A stretch of DNA of 64,000 nt from Photobacterium angustum (GTDB lineage Bacteria > Pseudomonadota > Gammaproteobacteria > Enterobacterales > Vibrionaceae). Each line of letters starts with the position of its first letter. The first letter of the stretch is position 1. The stretch lies in assembly GCF_003026365.1 (NCBI RefSeq), contig NZ_PYOM01000005.1, forward strand, positions 1 through 64,000, given 5' to 3'. Under the pieces are notes generated by a model. That model saw only the letters and a list, made by a program, of their open reading frames with translations, did no database searches and had not been told where the DNA came from. The position numbers and the translations under genes were made by a program. This document shows positions 28,281 to 37,552 of this stretch, one piece after another.

Positions 28281-28679
28281 TCATAATAAGGTAATGAGTA
28301 ACCTTTCATTATTTCCATTTTCTTTTTCTAATTTACATTTTCCTTTTTGTTCTATTTTTTTTAATTGTTCTTCTTCTAATGCAAAAGGTAATAATAACAA
28401 AATACTTTTTATATCTTGATTTCGTGATAATAGTAATAATCGAATAATATTCTGTGTATCACTTGCACTACTTGATAATACTTTTAACGCCTGTTGATGT
28501 AACTTTTCTGCGGGGCTTATTTGTGAATATGTGCCTGTTTTAATATTTAATTCAAAAGATGGAATGATGTTTTTAACAACATCAATAAATGTCCATTTTT
28601 GATTACAAAGAAGCGAGAGAAAATGCGTATAATCAAATATGATTTGCTCTTTTTCTGATGTACTCAACATTGTTTCCAT
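28281..28679 (-). CDS. Uncharacterised cytosolic protein, 132 residues
   Basis: The start at ATG 28679 (METMLSTSEKEQ) has TAAGGA upstream. The protein is largely helical, with a Leu-rich centre (NIIRLLLLSRN, SILLLLPFALEEE) and a charged end; there is no signal peptide. I do not recognise a family. A strong CRP-type site lies about 100 bp upstream, so it may be under catabolite control. Confidence 0.65.
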   Translation of the reverse strand: METMLSTSEKEQIIFDYTHFLSLLCNQKWTFIDVVKNIIPSFELNIKTGTYSQISPAEKLHQQALKVLSSSASDTQNIIRLLLLSRNQDIKSILLLLPFALEEEQLKKIEQKGKCKLEKENGNNERLLITLL

Positions 28680-28780
28680 AACTATCCTTAGGTAGAAACA
28701 TAACATCTTCTATCATTAACTAAATGTCCTTATAACTATACGACTAGTAGAATAACAAACTAACTCATCCAAATTGCATT

Positions 28781-28796
28781 TGTGAGCAATATCACA
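28781..28796. promoter_or_regulatory. CRP-type binding site
   Basis: TGTGAGCAATATCACA is a perfect TGTGA-N6-TCACA palindrome, with flanking TT and TC bases that fit the extended CRP site. It lies 102 bp upstream of the minus-strand gene starting at 28679. No plus-strand gene starts within 690 bp. Confidence 0.75.
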
Positions 28797-29105
28797 TCAA
28801 ATGTTTGATTTAACATTACAAAAAACACATTTAAAACAAAGATTTAACAACATGAAATCTTTTCTTATCATTCCCAAATTACGATTATGCATGTTATGTA
28901 ACCATTTATTCTGTGATATCAATCCCCCCAAGATCTCCTTTAATACACAAAAAAAATGCTTAGTCATTCGAACTTGTAATTGAGAATAACAATCAATCAT
29001 TATATTTAATCTCGCAATATTAGCTATAAAAACACCGTATCATTATATAACTGCTTTATATGGTAATCATTTTGAAAAACGACTGGAAAATTTGTCAATA
29101 CAAGA
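28797..29105. other. Spacer without recognisable gene
   Basis: Two overlapping short frames on opposite strands occur here, but neither has a ribosome site. I see nothing else before the riboswitch. Confidence 0.55.
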
Positions 29106-29107
29106 CT

Positions 29108-29288
29108 AAAATCGCCTTGTTTTGGGGAGTAGTCACAATTGTTCGTCTGTCGTCATCTCGAAGTTTACACTTCCGGCAGCCGTGAATGGATTTGCATTAT
29201 TATTCATGCACCATTTTGACGAGACCAATGCCATTATCGCTTGCACATTAGTGCAGTCATACTCAAACACTCAGAGGTTTGAGTTTTT
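29108..29288 (+). ncRNA. yybP-ykoY-type manganese riboswitch with terminator
   Basis: The two conserved loops of the yybP-ykoY aptamer are present: TTGGGGAGTAG at 29122-29132 and ACGAGACCAATGCC at 29219-29232, with the closing bases TTGG/CCAA. The sequence between them can form the side stems. An intrinsic terminator follows at 29261-29284 (ACTCAAAC with GTTTGAGT, then Us). Known family role: Mn2+ binding, often upstream of TerC/Alx exporters, which is what follows here. Confidence 0.88.
29261..29288 (+). terminator. Expression-platform terminator of the riboswitch
   Basis: The stem ACTCAAAC/GTTTGAGT encloses an 8-nt loop and is followed by TTTT. It lies 200 bp before the TerC start, so it is leader attenuation rather than the end of a gene. 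Confidence 0.8.
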
Positions 29289-29491
29289 AATGCGCGTAAG
29301 GTTGATTGTGAAACACCCTTTTACCCTGCCTTCCGCGTTTTTAATCTTTGTGCGATAACATATTGTTGCCATACTATATTGCCTTTTTTATAGGCATATA
29401 ACTTTATACTTATAAAAAACTTATATTGATTATTGAGTTTATAAAATAACAATACGTTATCGCTTTAAGGTCGATTTTTAGGAGAGACTCT

Positions 29492-30451
29492 ATGAGCCTT
29501 TTTAGCTACGAAGGGTTCGCTGTATTAACAGTGTTAATGTTTGCGTTAGATTTATATCAAACACGTGGTGGTAAAGTTTCCATAAAGAAAGCAGCTATCT
29601 GGAGTGTATTCTGGGTTTTTCTCGCTTTCTTATTTGCAGTATTTATCTACTTCAACTGGCAGTTGATGGCACCAGAAAGTACCTACAGTAATTCAAAAGC
29701 AGCAACCGCTTTTGTCACTGGCTACTTATTAGAAAAATCATTAAGTGTTGATAACTTATTTGTTTTCGCACTAATTTTTGGTCAATTCATGGTACCTGAG
29801 CGTTTACGTCCACGCGTATTAATGCTCGGCGTTGTCGGTGCGCTTATTTTACGTGGTGGTATGATCGCTGTCGGTGCTCAACTATTGGATGACTTCCATT
29901 GGGTTATGTACATCTTTGCCGTTTTCCTTCTTTACACTGGTTTCAAACTCTGGAAAGAAGATGAAGAAGAACAAGAAGACTTCTCAGATGCGTTACCTGT
30001 ACGTATTGTAAAACGCTTCTTTAAAGTCACTGATGATTATCACGACCATAAAATGTTCGTTAAAGGAGAGCATGGATGGCTAGCGACACCATTACTTGTT
30101 GTGGTTGCAGTGATCGCTCTTACCGATGTTATGTTTGCACTCGACTCTATTCCTGCGATCTTTGCGGTAACACGTGAACCGTTCTTGGTGCTTACTGCTA
30201 ACGTATTTGCATTACTAGGCTTACGTTCACTGTATTTCGTACTTGAAGGTATGTTAACGCGTTTCTGCTACCTACGTGTCGCACTGGCATTTATTCTAAG
30301 CTTCATTGGCTTGAAGATGCTTTTAGTAGGCACCGCTTGGGCTATTCCAACAGCGGTATCACTGTGTGTCATTGTTCTTACTATTTCCATCGCCATTGGC
30401 GCATCGCTATGGAAAACACGTAACGACGAACATACTCCTATCAATCATTAG
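29492..30451 (+). CDS. alx: TerC-family (Alx-like) membrane protein
   Basis: The 319-residue protein has about nine membrane helices. Family acidic motifs are visible in the helices: EKSLSVDNLFVFALIF near residues 81-96 and ALTDVMFALDSIPAIFAVT near 208-226. Alx/MntP-like TerC proteins take part in manganese export or homeostasis. The upstream riboswitch supports a manganese role here. GGAGAGACTCTATG gives a clear start. Confidence 0.93.
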   Translation: MSLFSYEGFAVLTVLMFALDLYQTRGGKVSIKKAAIWSVFWVFLAFLFAVFIYFNWQLMAPESTYSNSKAATAFVTGYLLEKSLSVDNLFVFALIFGQFMVPERLRPRVLMLGVVGALILRGGMIAVGAQLLDDFHWVMYIFAVFLLYTGFKLWKEDEEEQEDFSDALPVRIVKRFFKVTDDYHDHKMFVKGEHGWLATPLLVVVAVIALTDVMFALDSIPAIFAVTREPFLVLTANVFALLGLRSLYFVLEGMLTRFCYLRVALAFILSFIGLKMLLVGTAWAIPTAVSLCVIVLTISIAIGASLWKTRNDEHTPINH

Positions 30452-30460
30452 TAAAAAATA

Positions 30461-30492
30461 AAAAACGCCACAAAAAGCTGTGGCGTTTTTTA
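30461..30492. terminator. Terminator between alx and the HAD gene
   Basis: AAAAACGCCACA pairs with TGTGGCGTTTTT around a 6-nt loop, between convergent genes. Confidence 0.93.
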
Positions 30493-30502
30493 TCGTTATT
30501 GT

Positions 30503-31231
30503 CTAAGCCAATTTAGCGACAATAGTTTGAATATCAACAGGGTTAGAAACAATATAATCAGGTTCAATCATCGCTAATTGCTGATGATCGCTGTCTTTTT
30601 GGGTATCGACCCATATACTCTTAATGCCTGCATTTTTAGCACCTGCAATATCTGCCGCCAATGAATCCCCCATATGGATGACTTCTTCAGGTTTACAGTT
30701 CACCAAGTTTAGTGCTTTTTCAAAAATACTTAATGCCGGTTTTTCTTCAGGCTCTTCCCCGCCCACAATAATATGATCAACATATTGCTGCATTTCTGTT
30801 GCTGCCAACTTTGGATGTTGTGAAAAAACAGGACCATTGGTAATAACAACCAATTGGTATGATTTTCGCAATGCCACCAGCGTTTCTTTCATCTTAGGAA
30901 AAAAGTCAAAGCTAGCTATGCGAGATTGATCAAAGCATGCTTGGACAGCGACTGCTGCATCAAAAGGTAACTCAATGCCCTGCTCTTTAAATAACACAAG
31001 AATAAGGTTTTGACGGAAGAAAAGCTCATCGGTTAATAGTGGCACTAACTCAGGTAACTCATCATTGAGTTTTTTATATACACCTGCAATATAACGCTCT
31101 AAAAACATGTCTGCATTTAATTGTGGGTACAAATCACTGACATATAATTTCAGCTCATTAGCAGCATGTTTGTCAGCTAAAGACGTTGCACACAAGGTTT
31201 CATCCATATCGAGAAAAATAGCTTTTAACAC
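30503..31231 (-). CDS. HAD-superfamily phosphatase
   Basis: The 242-residue protein has all HAD motifs: FLDMDETLC (residues 6-14, nucleophile Asp 8), VVITNG, a Lys in the EEKPALSIFEKAL region, and HMGDSLAADIAGAKNAG. The helical cap between motifs I and II suits subfamily IA, of the YjjG or N-acylneuraminate-9-phosphatase kind. Substrate is unknown. GTG at 31231 is the likely start, with GAAGG five bases upstream. Confidence 0.88.
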   Translation of the reverse strand: MLKAIFLDMDETLCATSLADKHAANELKLYVSDLYPQLNADMFLERYIAGVYKKLNDELPELVPLLTDELFFRQNLILVLFKEQGIELPFDAAVAVQACFDQSRIASFDFFPKMKETLVALRKSYQLVVITNGPVFSQHPKLAATEMQQYVDHIIVGGEEPEEKPALSIFEKALNLVNCKPEEVIHMGDSLAADIAGAKNAGIKSIWVDTQKDSDHQQLAMIEPDYIVSNPVDIQTIVAKLA

Positions 31232-31352
31232 GTTAACCTTCTTTATTATTAATTACAGGCACACCTATAGTAACGATGATGAGACACTTAAACTAGTATT
31301 TATCATACTTTCATTACGCAATCTGATGTCTATCACTTATTTTAAGTATAAA

Positions 31353-31379
31353 AAAACCAGCACCTAGTGCTGGTTTTTA
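31353..31379. terminator. Terminator after the L,D-transpeptidase gene
   Basis: AAAAACCAGCAC pairs with GTGCTGGTTTTT around a CTA loop; both flanks allow a U run. Confidence 0.92.
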
Positions 31380-31392
31380 GCTTTATCACGCC

Positions 31393-33156
31393 TTAGTTTT
31401 TAACAAAATCTTTCATCGTAATAAATTTATTTTTGATCTTATTTGCACTTGGTGAGTCATAACCGTAGATATCTTCACGCATTTGTACTTTACCATCATT
31501 ATCAACCCATGCAGTGAGATATACAAAATCAACATCAATACGCTTAGATAAGCTCACTGTTTTTTGCTTTTGCGCATCTAACATTTGCTTAAATTTTGGA
31601 ATGTTGCCACGATTTTGGTACTCAATCACATAGTTAGCAAGATCATAAGCGCGTTCAACACGTACACAACCAGAGCTTAAGTCACGCTTGGTTTTGCTAA
31701 ACAACCCACGTGAAGGTGTATCGTGCAAGAAAATCGCGTAATCATTTGGCATAAGGAACTTAACACGACCAAGAGAATTACGAGGGCCAGGACCTTGCTG
31801 AAATTCATGCGGAAATGTTTTTGGATTCACAGTCGCCCAGTCAATACTACTTGGTGGAATCACAGTACGATCACGCCAGCTATTTAAAATCTGCATATTA
31901 TGCTGCTTTAAATAATTGATGTTGTGCTTCACTTTTGGAATAACATCATGCTGCTTGATTGTAATAGGTACGTTCCAGTATGGGTTTACAACCATAGTCG
32001 TAATCGCAGATGAGAATAAGTTTGTTGGTCGGCTATCACGACCAACAATCACTTTAGATTCAAATACAACGTTGCCTTTATCAAACACTTCTAACTTATA
32101 GTTAGGAATGTTAACCCAAATATGAGGGCGACCTTCAGCATGCTTATTTAAGGTAGCCACACGTAGCGTATTCAATGCTAAACGACGGGCAATATCTGCA
32201 TAAGGCATAACAAGTTGCTGAACAGTTGCCGTACCGATAATACCGTCACTTGCCAAACCATGACGTTTTTGGAATGTTTTCAAGCTTTCAAAAACAGCAC
32301 CTGTATTCGTGATATTAGGTTCAACAGATAAACGGTCATAATCAGCCTGATCCATATCACCAAGCGTATACAATACCTTTATCAGCTCATGCCCATTCGG
32401 CAGTGTTGCCCCTTTGCGGTAAGCCTGCTTAAAGTTCGATTTTGCTAATGTGTGAGCGGGCAAATTTTGGTATTTGGCAATCGCATCCATTGTTGGTTTA
32501 AATGCAATATAACTAGGACGGAGCTGCTCAAGTTTCGCAAGTGTCATCGGATAAACATCAACGCCATCGGCGTATTTGGTCATCGACTTACTCATGTTAA
32601 TAGGCTTAGACAAAAACAGTACATCACGGTGAGTTGCAATGTAGTTTTGGAATGCACGATACACATAATAGGTATCAGTTGCTAATAAGTCATAAGCTTG
32701 TTCGTTTTGTTCACTCTCAAGCTTATTCAGTTCGGAAAGACGTTGGGCTAAACCCGGTAGCATTTTTGTATCTACAACGGCTTTTAACTGTAGTTCAAAC
32801 TCATCACGCAGTGCTTTGTTTTGCCAAAAAGGATAGAACTTGTTCTCAGTATACGCTTGTTCTATTTGAGGCTTAAAACAAACCTTATTTACCGAATCAG
32901 CACAAAGTGTTTTGGTGCTAAACACTGTTTGGTTATTTAAAGAAGACCAATCGACAGTACCTGTAATACTTACAGGAGCTTCTCTATCACTTACAGGAGG
33001 AAATACTACATAATCTTTATCCGGGCCTGTAATGTTCACATAGCTATGTGGTGCAATGTGTGCTGATTCAATAGCAAAAGCACTACTCGGAAGAATCAAA
33101 GATAAAACAAGAAGCTTGCTGAAACGCTGAGTGACAACACGCTGAGAATTAAACAT
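31393..33156 (-). CDS. ldtD: L,D-transpeptidase, YcbB/LdtD type
   Basis: The product is about 587 residues. A signal peptide (LVLSLILPSSAFA) directs it to the periplasm. A scaffold region, a peptidoglycan-binding domain (FQKRHGLASDGIIGTATVQQL near residue 310) and a C-terminal YkuD domain follow, with the catalytic SSGCVRVERAYDLA and IFLHDTP. These enzymes make 3-3 cross-links in peptidoglycan. ATG at 33156 and TTG at 33162 both sit behind AAGGA; the ATG is given. It is monocistronic. Confidence 0.93.
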   Translation of the reverse strand: MFNSQRVVTQRFSKLLVLSLILPSSAFAIESAHIAPHSYVNITGPDKDYVVFPPVSDREAPVSITGTVDWSSLNNQTVFSTKTLCADSVNKVCFKPQIEQAYTENKFYPFWQNKALRDEFELQLKAVVDTKMLPGLAQRLSELNKLESEQNEQAYDLLATDTYYVYRAFQNYIATHRDVLFLSKPINMSKSMTKYADGVDVYPMTLAKLEQLRPSYIAFKPTMDAIAKYQNLPAHTLAKSNFKQAYRKGATLPNGHELIKVLYTLGDMDQADYDRLSVEPNITNTGAVFESLKTFQKRHGLASDGIIGTATVQQLVMPYADIARRLALNTLRVATLNKHAEGRPHIWVNIPNYKLEVFDKGNVVFESKVIVGRDSRPTNLFSSAITTMVVNPYWNVPITIKQHDVIPKVKHNINYLKQHNMQILNSWRDRTVIPPSSIDWATVNPKTFPHEFQQGPGPRNSLGRVKFLMPNDYAIFLHDTPSRGLFSKTKRDLSSGCVRVERAYDLANYVIEYQNRGNIPKFKQMLDAQKQKTVSLSKRIDVDFVYLTAWVDNDGKVQMREDIYGYDSPSANKIKNKFITMKDFVKN

Positions 33157-33420
33157 CTTCAAAGCGATCCTTATCTAATAAAAGAAGAAAGATATCCGTA
33201 TTAAAATAACCAAACGTATTTTACAACCACGTAACGCTCATATATACGGTACACAAACAAAATAGCCTGTATAAAGGCCAATATCGGTATATTTAGACAA
33301 ATTTTCAATCACGATACAATTCAAATAACGCAACTTTAAACGTTAAATATACCCTATCAAGATTTTTTATATTGAATACTACGCATCAAACATAAATATC
33401 ATCTTGATTTTAAAGACAAA
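33157..33420. other. Spacer upstream of the L,D-transpeptidase gene
   Basis: AT-rich; I see no gene or RNA. It presumably holds the transpeptidase promoter on the minus strand. Confidence 0.5.
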
Positions 33421-33460
33421 AAAAACGCCATTTGAAATGGTGTTCATAAAAACACCATTT
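33421..33460 (-). terminator. Terminator of the DUF333 lipoprotein gene
   Basis: AAATGGTGTT and AACACCATTT form a 10-bp stem. A neighbouring CGCCATTT can pair alternatively, and on the minus strand a run of Ts follows (complement of AAAAAAAAC). Confidence 0.7.
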
Positions 33461-33534
33461 ATCTAAAATATTTATTTGTGCGAGTTAATTGGCATTTTAT
33501 AGTGAGTTCGTCTCAATTATGCTCAAAAATAAAT

Positions 33535-33792
33535 CTACTTATTATTTTCGCGATAGAAAGCCCACTCTTCTACAACTTTACCATCCGCTAAGTGACAGTA
33601 TCCCACCTCACCTTTTTCTTCTTTTTTAATTTCAAGTTTTCCGCCCTGCTCTTCACAGTAAACAGAAGCTGGATTAGCCATACCAACTGCTTCCTTTTTT
33701 GGTTGCTCTGGTTGTTTTTGCTCTTCTTTATTACACCCAGTTAATGCGATACCAAAACCGATAACGGCGAATAAAACTGTCCACTTTTTCAT
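33535..33792 (-). CDS. DUF333-family lipoprotein
   Basis: The 85-residue protein has the lipobox ALTGC (Cys 20), a Lys/Glu/Gln/Pro linker and a DUF333 domain with NPASVYCEEQGGKLEI, GYCHLADGKVVEEWAFYRE. The two Cys may form a disulfide. It is an outer- or inner-membrane-anchored periplasmic protein; the DUF333 role is unknown, and some are loosely called hemolysin-like. AAGGGAACAATATG gives a good start. Confidence 0.88.
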   Translation of the reverse strand: MKKWTVLFAVIGFGIALTGCNKEEQKQPEQPKKEAVGMANPASVYCEEQGGKLEIKKEEKGEVGYCHLADGKVVEEWAFYRENNK

Positions 33793-33914
33793 ATTGTTCC
33801 CTTATGTAATTCGCTTTTCCATTTTGGAAAATAAACATTAATTCTTTTTCACTTCTGGAAATGAGCAATCTCATCTAAAGTGCCGCCAAACTATAACAAT
33901 GAACGGTACTAGCA

Positions 33915-35459
33915 ATGTCATTACAATCCAAAATGAAACAGATTATTACTTCTTCTACATTAAGCCCGAAACAAAAAACATTGTTTCTCTCTCTCGAAGC
34001 TGAAGCAATTGTAGACTATATGTCAGTCAGTGACGAAATTTTAGAAGCAAAAAATGAAGGTATTATCTGTGATATGTTCGAAGGTAATGCGCCTTTTAAG
34101 CCTCGCTACGTATTGCCCGACTATGCTAAATACTTACAGAATGGTTCCAGCTATTTAGAGCTAGAGCCCGCAAAAAATCTGGATGACGCACTCAATGCGC
34201 TCACCATTATTTATCATCACGTACCATCTGTAACTAACTATCCCGTGTATATCGGTCAACTTGATGATTTATTGTTACCATTTATTAATAGCGAATCTGA
34301 AACTGATATTTACAACAAGTTAAAGCGCTTTTGGATTATGCTCGATCGCACCCTACCCGATGCGTTTATGCATGCCAATATTGGTCCAACTGATAACATT
34401 ATTTGCCGTACTATTTTAAAAATTGATGCAGAGCTTAAGCAAGTCGCGCCGAATCTTACTTTTATGTACGACGCTGAAGTATCGCCAATATCTTTACTTG
34501 AACAAGCTTGCCAAAATATTTGTGAATGCAGCAAACCCCATATTGCCAACTACCCTATGTTTAAAGATACATTTGGTAAACAAGGCTTTGGTATTGTTAG
34601 TTGCTACAACTCACTGCCGTTAGCAGGCGGTGCAAATACTCTTGTACGCTTAAATTTAAAAGCGGCGGCAGAAAAAGCAACAGATGTAGATAACTTCATC
34701 AACCAAGTGCTGCCGCATTATTGCCAAATGACTTTCGGACTCATTGAAGCGCGTTCTACATTTCTTCATGAAGAATCAAACTTCTTTAATAGCTTTTTAG
34801 TACAAGAACAATTAATTGATGAAAACCGTTTTGCCCCAATGTTTGGTATTTATGGTATGGCTGAAGCGGTCAATTTATTATTGGAAAAGTCTGGCTCAAC
34901 GGAAAAATATGGTCAAAGTGATTCAGCCAATACATTAGCATTATCTATCACTCAACTATTAAGTGACATTGTCACTAATACGCCAGTAAAATATGGTTAT
35001 AACCAGCGAGCGTTATTGCACTCGCAAGGTGGTATTAGCTGCGATCAAAACGTAACGCCAGGCATTCGCATCCCTTATGGCACAGAGCCTGATCCTGTAT
35101 TGCACATTAAAGCACTAGCTGCACATCATCAATATTATCTATCAGGGATCAGCGATATTTTAACCATTGATGAAACAATCAAACAAAATCCACTCGCCAT
35201 GGTTACGTTATGTAAAGGCGCATTAAGTATGGGATTTCGTGAATTTACAGCAAACGTTCACTCAAACGATCTCGTTCGAGTAACGGGTTATATGATTAAG
35301 CTGTCTGATGTAGCTAAATTCAAAGAGGCAGGATCACGCACCAATACGACATGGTTAGGCTCAGAAGCCAGTGAACAAACTGATATTTTAAAACGTCTAC
35401 CTCGTGTATTAAGTCACGAGCAAACACCTCATTATTCACATATCTCTATTGAGAATTAA
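33915..35459 (+). CDS. yjjI: YjjI-type glycyl radical enzyme
   Basis: The 514-residue length and sequence match YjjI (DUF3029), a short member of the glycyl radical family. The C-terminal radical site is RVTGYM, with the radical Gly near residue 458. A Cys-containing region, FGIVSCYNSLP near residue 232, may supply the active-site thiyl. The substrate is unknown. Its activase follows after 14 bp. Glycyl radical enzymes are oxygen-sensitive, so anaerobic expression is expected; I did not find a convincing FNR site. Confidence 0.93.
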   Translation: MSLQSKMKQIITSSTLSPKQKTLFLSLEAEAIVDYMSVSDEILEAKNEGIICDMFEGNAPFKPRYVLPDYAKYLQNGSSYLELEPAKNLDDALNALTIIYHHVPSVTNYPVYIGQLDDLLLPFINSESETDIYNKLKRFWIMLDRTLPDAFMHANIGPTDNIICRTILKIDAELKQVAPNLTFMYDAEVSPISLLEQACQNICECSKPHIANYPMFKDTFGKQGFGIVSCYNSLPLAGGANTLVRLNLKAAAEKATDVDNFINQVLPHYCQMTFGLIEARSTFLHEESNFFNSFLVQEQLIDENRFAPMFGIYGMAEAVNLLLEKSGSTEKYGQSDSANTLALSITQLLSDIVTNTPVKYGYNQRALLHSQGGISCDQNVTPGIRIPYGTEPDPVLHIKALAAHHQYYLSGISDILTIDETIKQNPLAMVTLCKGALSMGFREFTANVHSNDLVRVTGYMIKLSDVAKFKEAGSRTNTTWLGSEASEQTDILKRLPRVLSHEQTPHYSHISIEN

Positions 35460-35473
35460 GAGTTAACAATTTA

Positions 35474-36346
35474 ATGATTTCAGCCACTATTAGTAAAATA
35501 CTTAATTTTTCGTGTGTTGATGGACCCGGCAACCGAATGGTGATTTTTTTTCAAGGATGCAACTATAACTGCAAAAATTGCCATAACCCTCAAACCATCG
35601 GTATTTGTAACCATTGCGCAGACTGTGTAGAGCATTGTCCAACACAAGCATTACAAACTATTCATACGGAAAATGAAAAAACTAAAGTGGCATGGAATCA
35701 AGCCTTATGTACTGAATGTGATAAGTGCATTGAGGTTTGCCCACAACAAGCGAGCCCCAAAACCATGACGATGACTGTTTATGAATTAATTGAAAAAATT
35801 CATGAAAATAGATTATTTATTAATGGTATTACCGTTTCTGGTGGCGAGGCATCACTTAATTTACCTTTTATTATTTCACTATTTCGTTTAATAAAAACGA
35901 CTGCATCACTGAAACATTTAACATGCATGATAGAAAGTAATGGCAGTTTAAGCGTAACGGGTTGGAAACACCTTACCCCCTATCTTGATGGTGCGATGAT
36001 TGACTTAAAAGCATGGCATGATGAAACGCATAAATGGTTAACCAACAGAAGTAACCATCGCGTTTTTGAAACGATGAACTTTCTCCATGCTCAAAACAAA
36101 TTACATGAAATAAGGCTGCTGCATATTCCTAATAAAACAGATTTTATGGAGCAGATTGAAAAAGTGGCGTATTACTTACGTCCATTTTCAAGTAGTGTGA
36201 AAATAAAGCTCAATGCTTTTAGGCATCATGGTGTGGTAGGTGATGCGCTCAATTGGGATGAGTGTGACAAAGAAGAAATTAATCAATTAGCTAACGGATT
36301 ATCAGAGCGTGGTGTGGAAAACCTACTAACTCCTGCTATTTATTAA
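35474..36346 (+). CDS. yjjW: YjjW glycyl radical enzyme activase
   Basis: The 290-residue radical SAM protein has GCNYNCKNC (near residues 28-36) for the SAM-binding cluster. Two ferredoxin-like clusters are inserted after it: CNHCADCVEHCP and CTECDKCIEVCP. GGEASLN is the SAM-binding GGE motif. It generates the glycyl radical on YjjI. It forms an operon with yjjI. Confidence 0.94.
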   Translation: MISATISKILNFSCVDGPGNRMVIFFQGCNYNCKNCHNPQTIGICNHCADCVEHCPTQALQTIHTENEKTKVAWNQALCTECDKCIEVCPQQASPKTMTMTVYELIEKIHENRLFINGITVSGGEASLNLPFIISLFRLIKTTASLKHLTCMIESNGSLSVTGWKHLTPYLDGAMIDLKAWHDETHKWLTNRSNHRVFETMNFLHAQNKLHEIRLLHIPNKTDFMEQIEKVAYYLRPFSSSVKIKLNAFRHHGVVGDALNWDECDKEEINQLANGLSERGVENLLTPAIY

Positions 36347-36364
36347 TTCAAAATTTAAGATATT

Positions 36365-36413
36365 CCGTCTGCTGATAATAGTGACATAACTCATTAAGTC
36401 ACTCAGCAGTCGG
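36365..36413. terminator. Long hairpin between yjjW and the LysR gene
   Basis: CCGTCTGCTGA pairs with TCAGCAGTCGG with one mismatch, and an inner GTGAC/GTCAC adds to the stem. A T-rich tail follows on the plus strand. Confidence 0.75.
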
Positions 36414-36456
36414 AGTTTCGTTTTCTTTAGATACTAATTACTGAAGTGAGCTTTAA

Positions 36457-37401
36457 TTAATCAATCTCTGCACTTTTATCTTCAACGCCACAAAGAAGCA
36501 AAATTTGTTGATGTAACCAACGAACCGCTGGATCATTCATACTCGGTTGATGCCACACTAAACTATAAGCAACCTTGCCATAATTAAACGGTAACGGCTT
36601 TGCTACCAGTGCCTTTGACTGTAAGGCGTTACTAGCCCAACGTTTAGAACAGGTAAATAACAAGTCACTGTTATGGCACATCGTGGCTGCACCACCAAAA
36701 TCCGCGACATTCACAACCACTTTTCGTTTATGATGTTGTTGCGTTAATTGCATTTCAAAAAATGGCACACTTAAATCGTTGTCAAAAATACTAATGTGAC
36801 CATAATTTAAATAATTTTCTATTGTCAGCTCTTTATCAGCGAGAGGATGATCATGCGCCATTAAACAAACCATCTCATCAGTAAACAGTGTCTGCCATAC
36901 TAAGTTATTTTGCACTAATGGTGGCTGACTCAGATCATGTGGCAAAATCACAAAATCCAACATGCCTTTGGTTAAACCATCAAAACCAATGCTGTCTTTC
37001 GACCAAATATCAAAACGGACATTCGGCGCTTTTTTTAGAACATGAGCATAAAGCCCACCAGCAATTAATTCAAAGGTACTCTCACGCATCGCAAGTGAGA
37101 AACTTCCTTCATACACTTCTGGCTGAAACGCTTCTTTGGTCATGATCTGATTCATGTCACTGATCATTTGGTGGACTGTAGGACCTAAACGTCGAGCTAA
37201 AGGAGTAGAAATTAGCTTATTACCATGACGATAAAAGAGTTCGTCATTGAGGTTATCACGTAATTGGCTGAGTGTTTTACTAACGGATGAAGGGCTTACA
37301 CATAATCGCTCTGCACATGCCGTAACACTTAACGTATCTAGCATTACATGCAACGTAATTAAGTGTTTCATACTTATACGAGAAAGTTTAATTAAATCCA
37401 T
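36457..37401 (-). CDS. LysR-family transcriptional regulator
   Basis: The 314-residue protein has the LysR N-terminal winged helix (LHVMLDTLSVTACAERLCVS, SSVSKTLSQLRDNLNDELFYR). A periplasmic-binding-protein-like effector domain follows from about residue 95. AAAGGTCGCAG precedes ATG. Neighbouring genes give no clear target: yjjI-yjjW converge and folE lies upstream on the same strand. Effector unknown. Confidence 0.92.
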   Translation of the reverse strand: MDLIKLSRISMKHLITLHVMLDTLSVTACAERLCVSPSSVSKTLSQLRDNLNDELFYRHGNKLISTPLARRLGPTVHQMISDMNQIMTKEAFQPEVYEGSFSLAMRESTFELIAGGLYAHVLKKAPNVRFDIWSKDSIGFDGLTKGMLDFVILPHDLSQPPLVQNNLVWQTLFTDEMVCLMAHDHPLADKELTIENYLNYGHISIFDNDLSVPFFEMQLTQQHHKRKVVVNVADFGGAATMCHNSDLLFTCSKRWASNALQSKALVAKPLPFNYGKVAYSLVWHQPSMNDPAVRWLHQQILLLCGVEDKSAEID

Positions 37402-37458
37402 CTGCGACCTTTAATATATAAGCCAGAAAATCGATAATTCAGCAGTATGAGATAAAAA

Positions 37459-37487
37459 AAATGCTAGTCAATAAAGGACTAGCATTT
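37459..37487 (-). terminator. Terminator after folE
   Basis: AAATGCTAGTC pairs with GACTAGCATTT around a 7-nt loop; the minus strand continues into a run of Ts. Confidence 0.92.
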
Positions 37488-37552
37488 CTATTCATTTATT
37501 AATGGCGCACGCTGTTTTTGTTTTAAATTTCAACAATGGCGTAAACTATTAT

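Noticed and set aside
29122-29358. Plus-strand frame of 78 codons
   Set aside because: It lies on the riboswitch aptamer and terminator, whose conserved bases explain the sequence better.
33800-33914. FNR site upstream of yjjI
   Set aside because: TGAGCAATCTCAT is palindrome-like but does not match TTGAT-N4-ATCAA.
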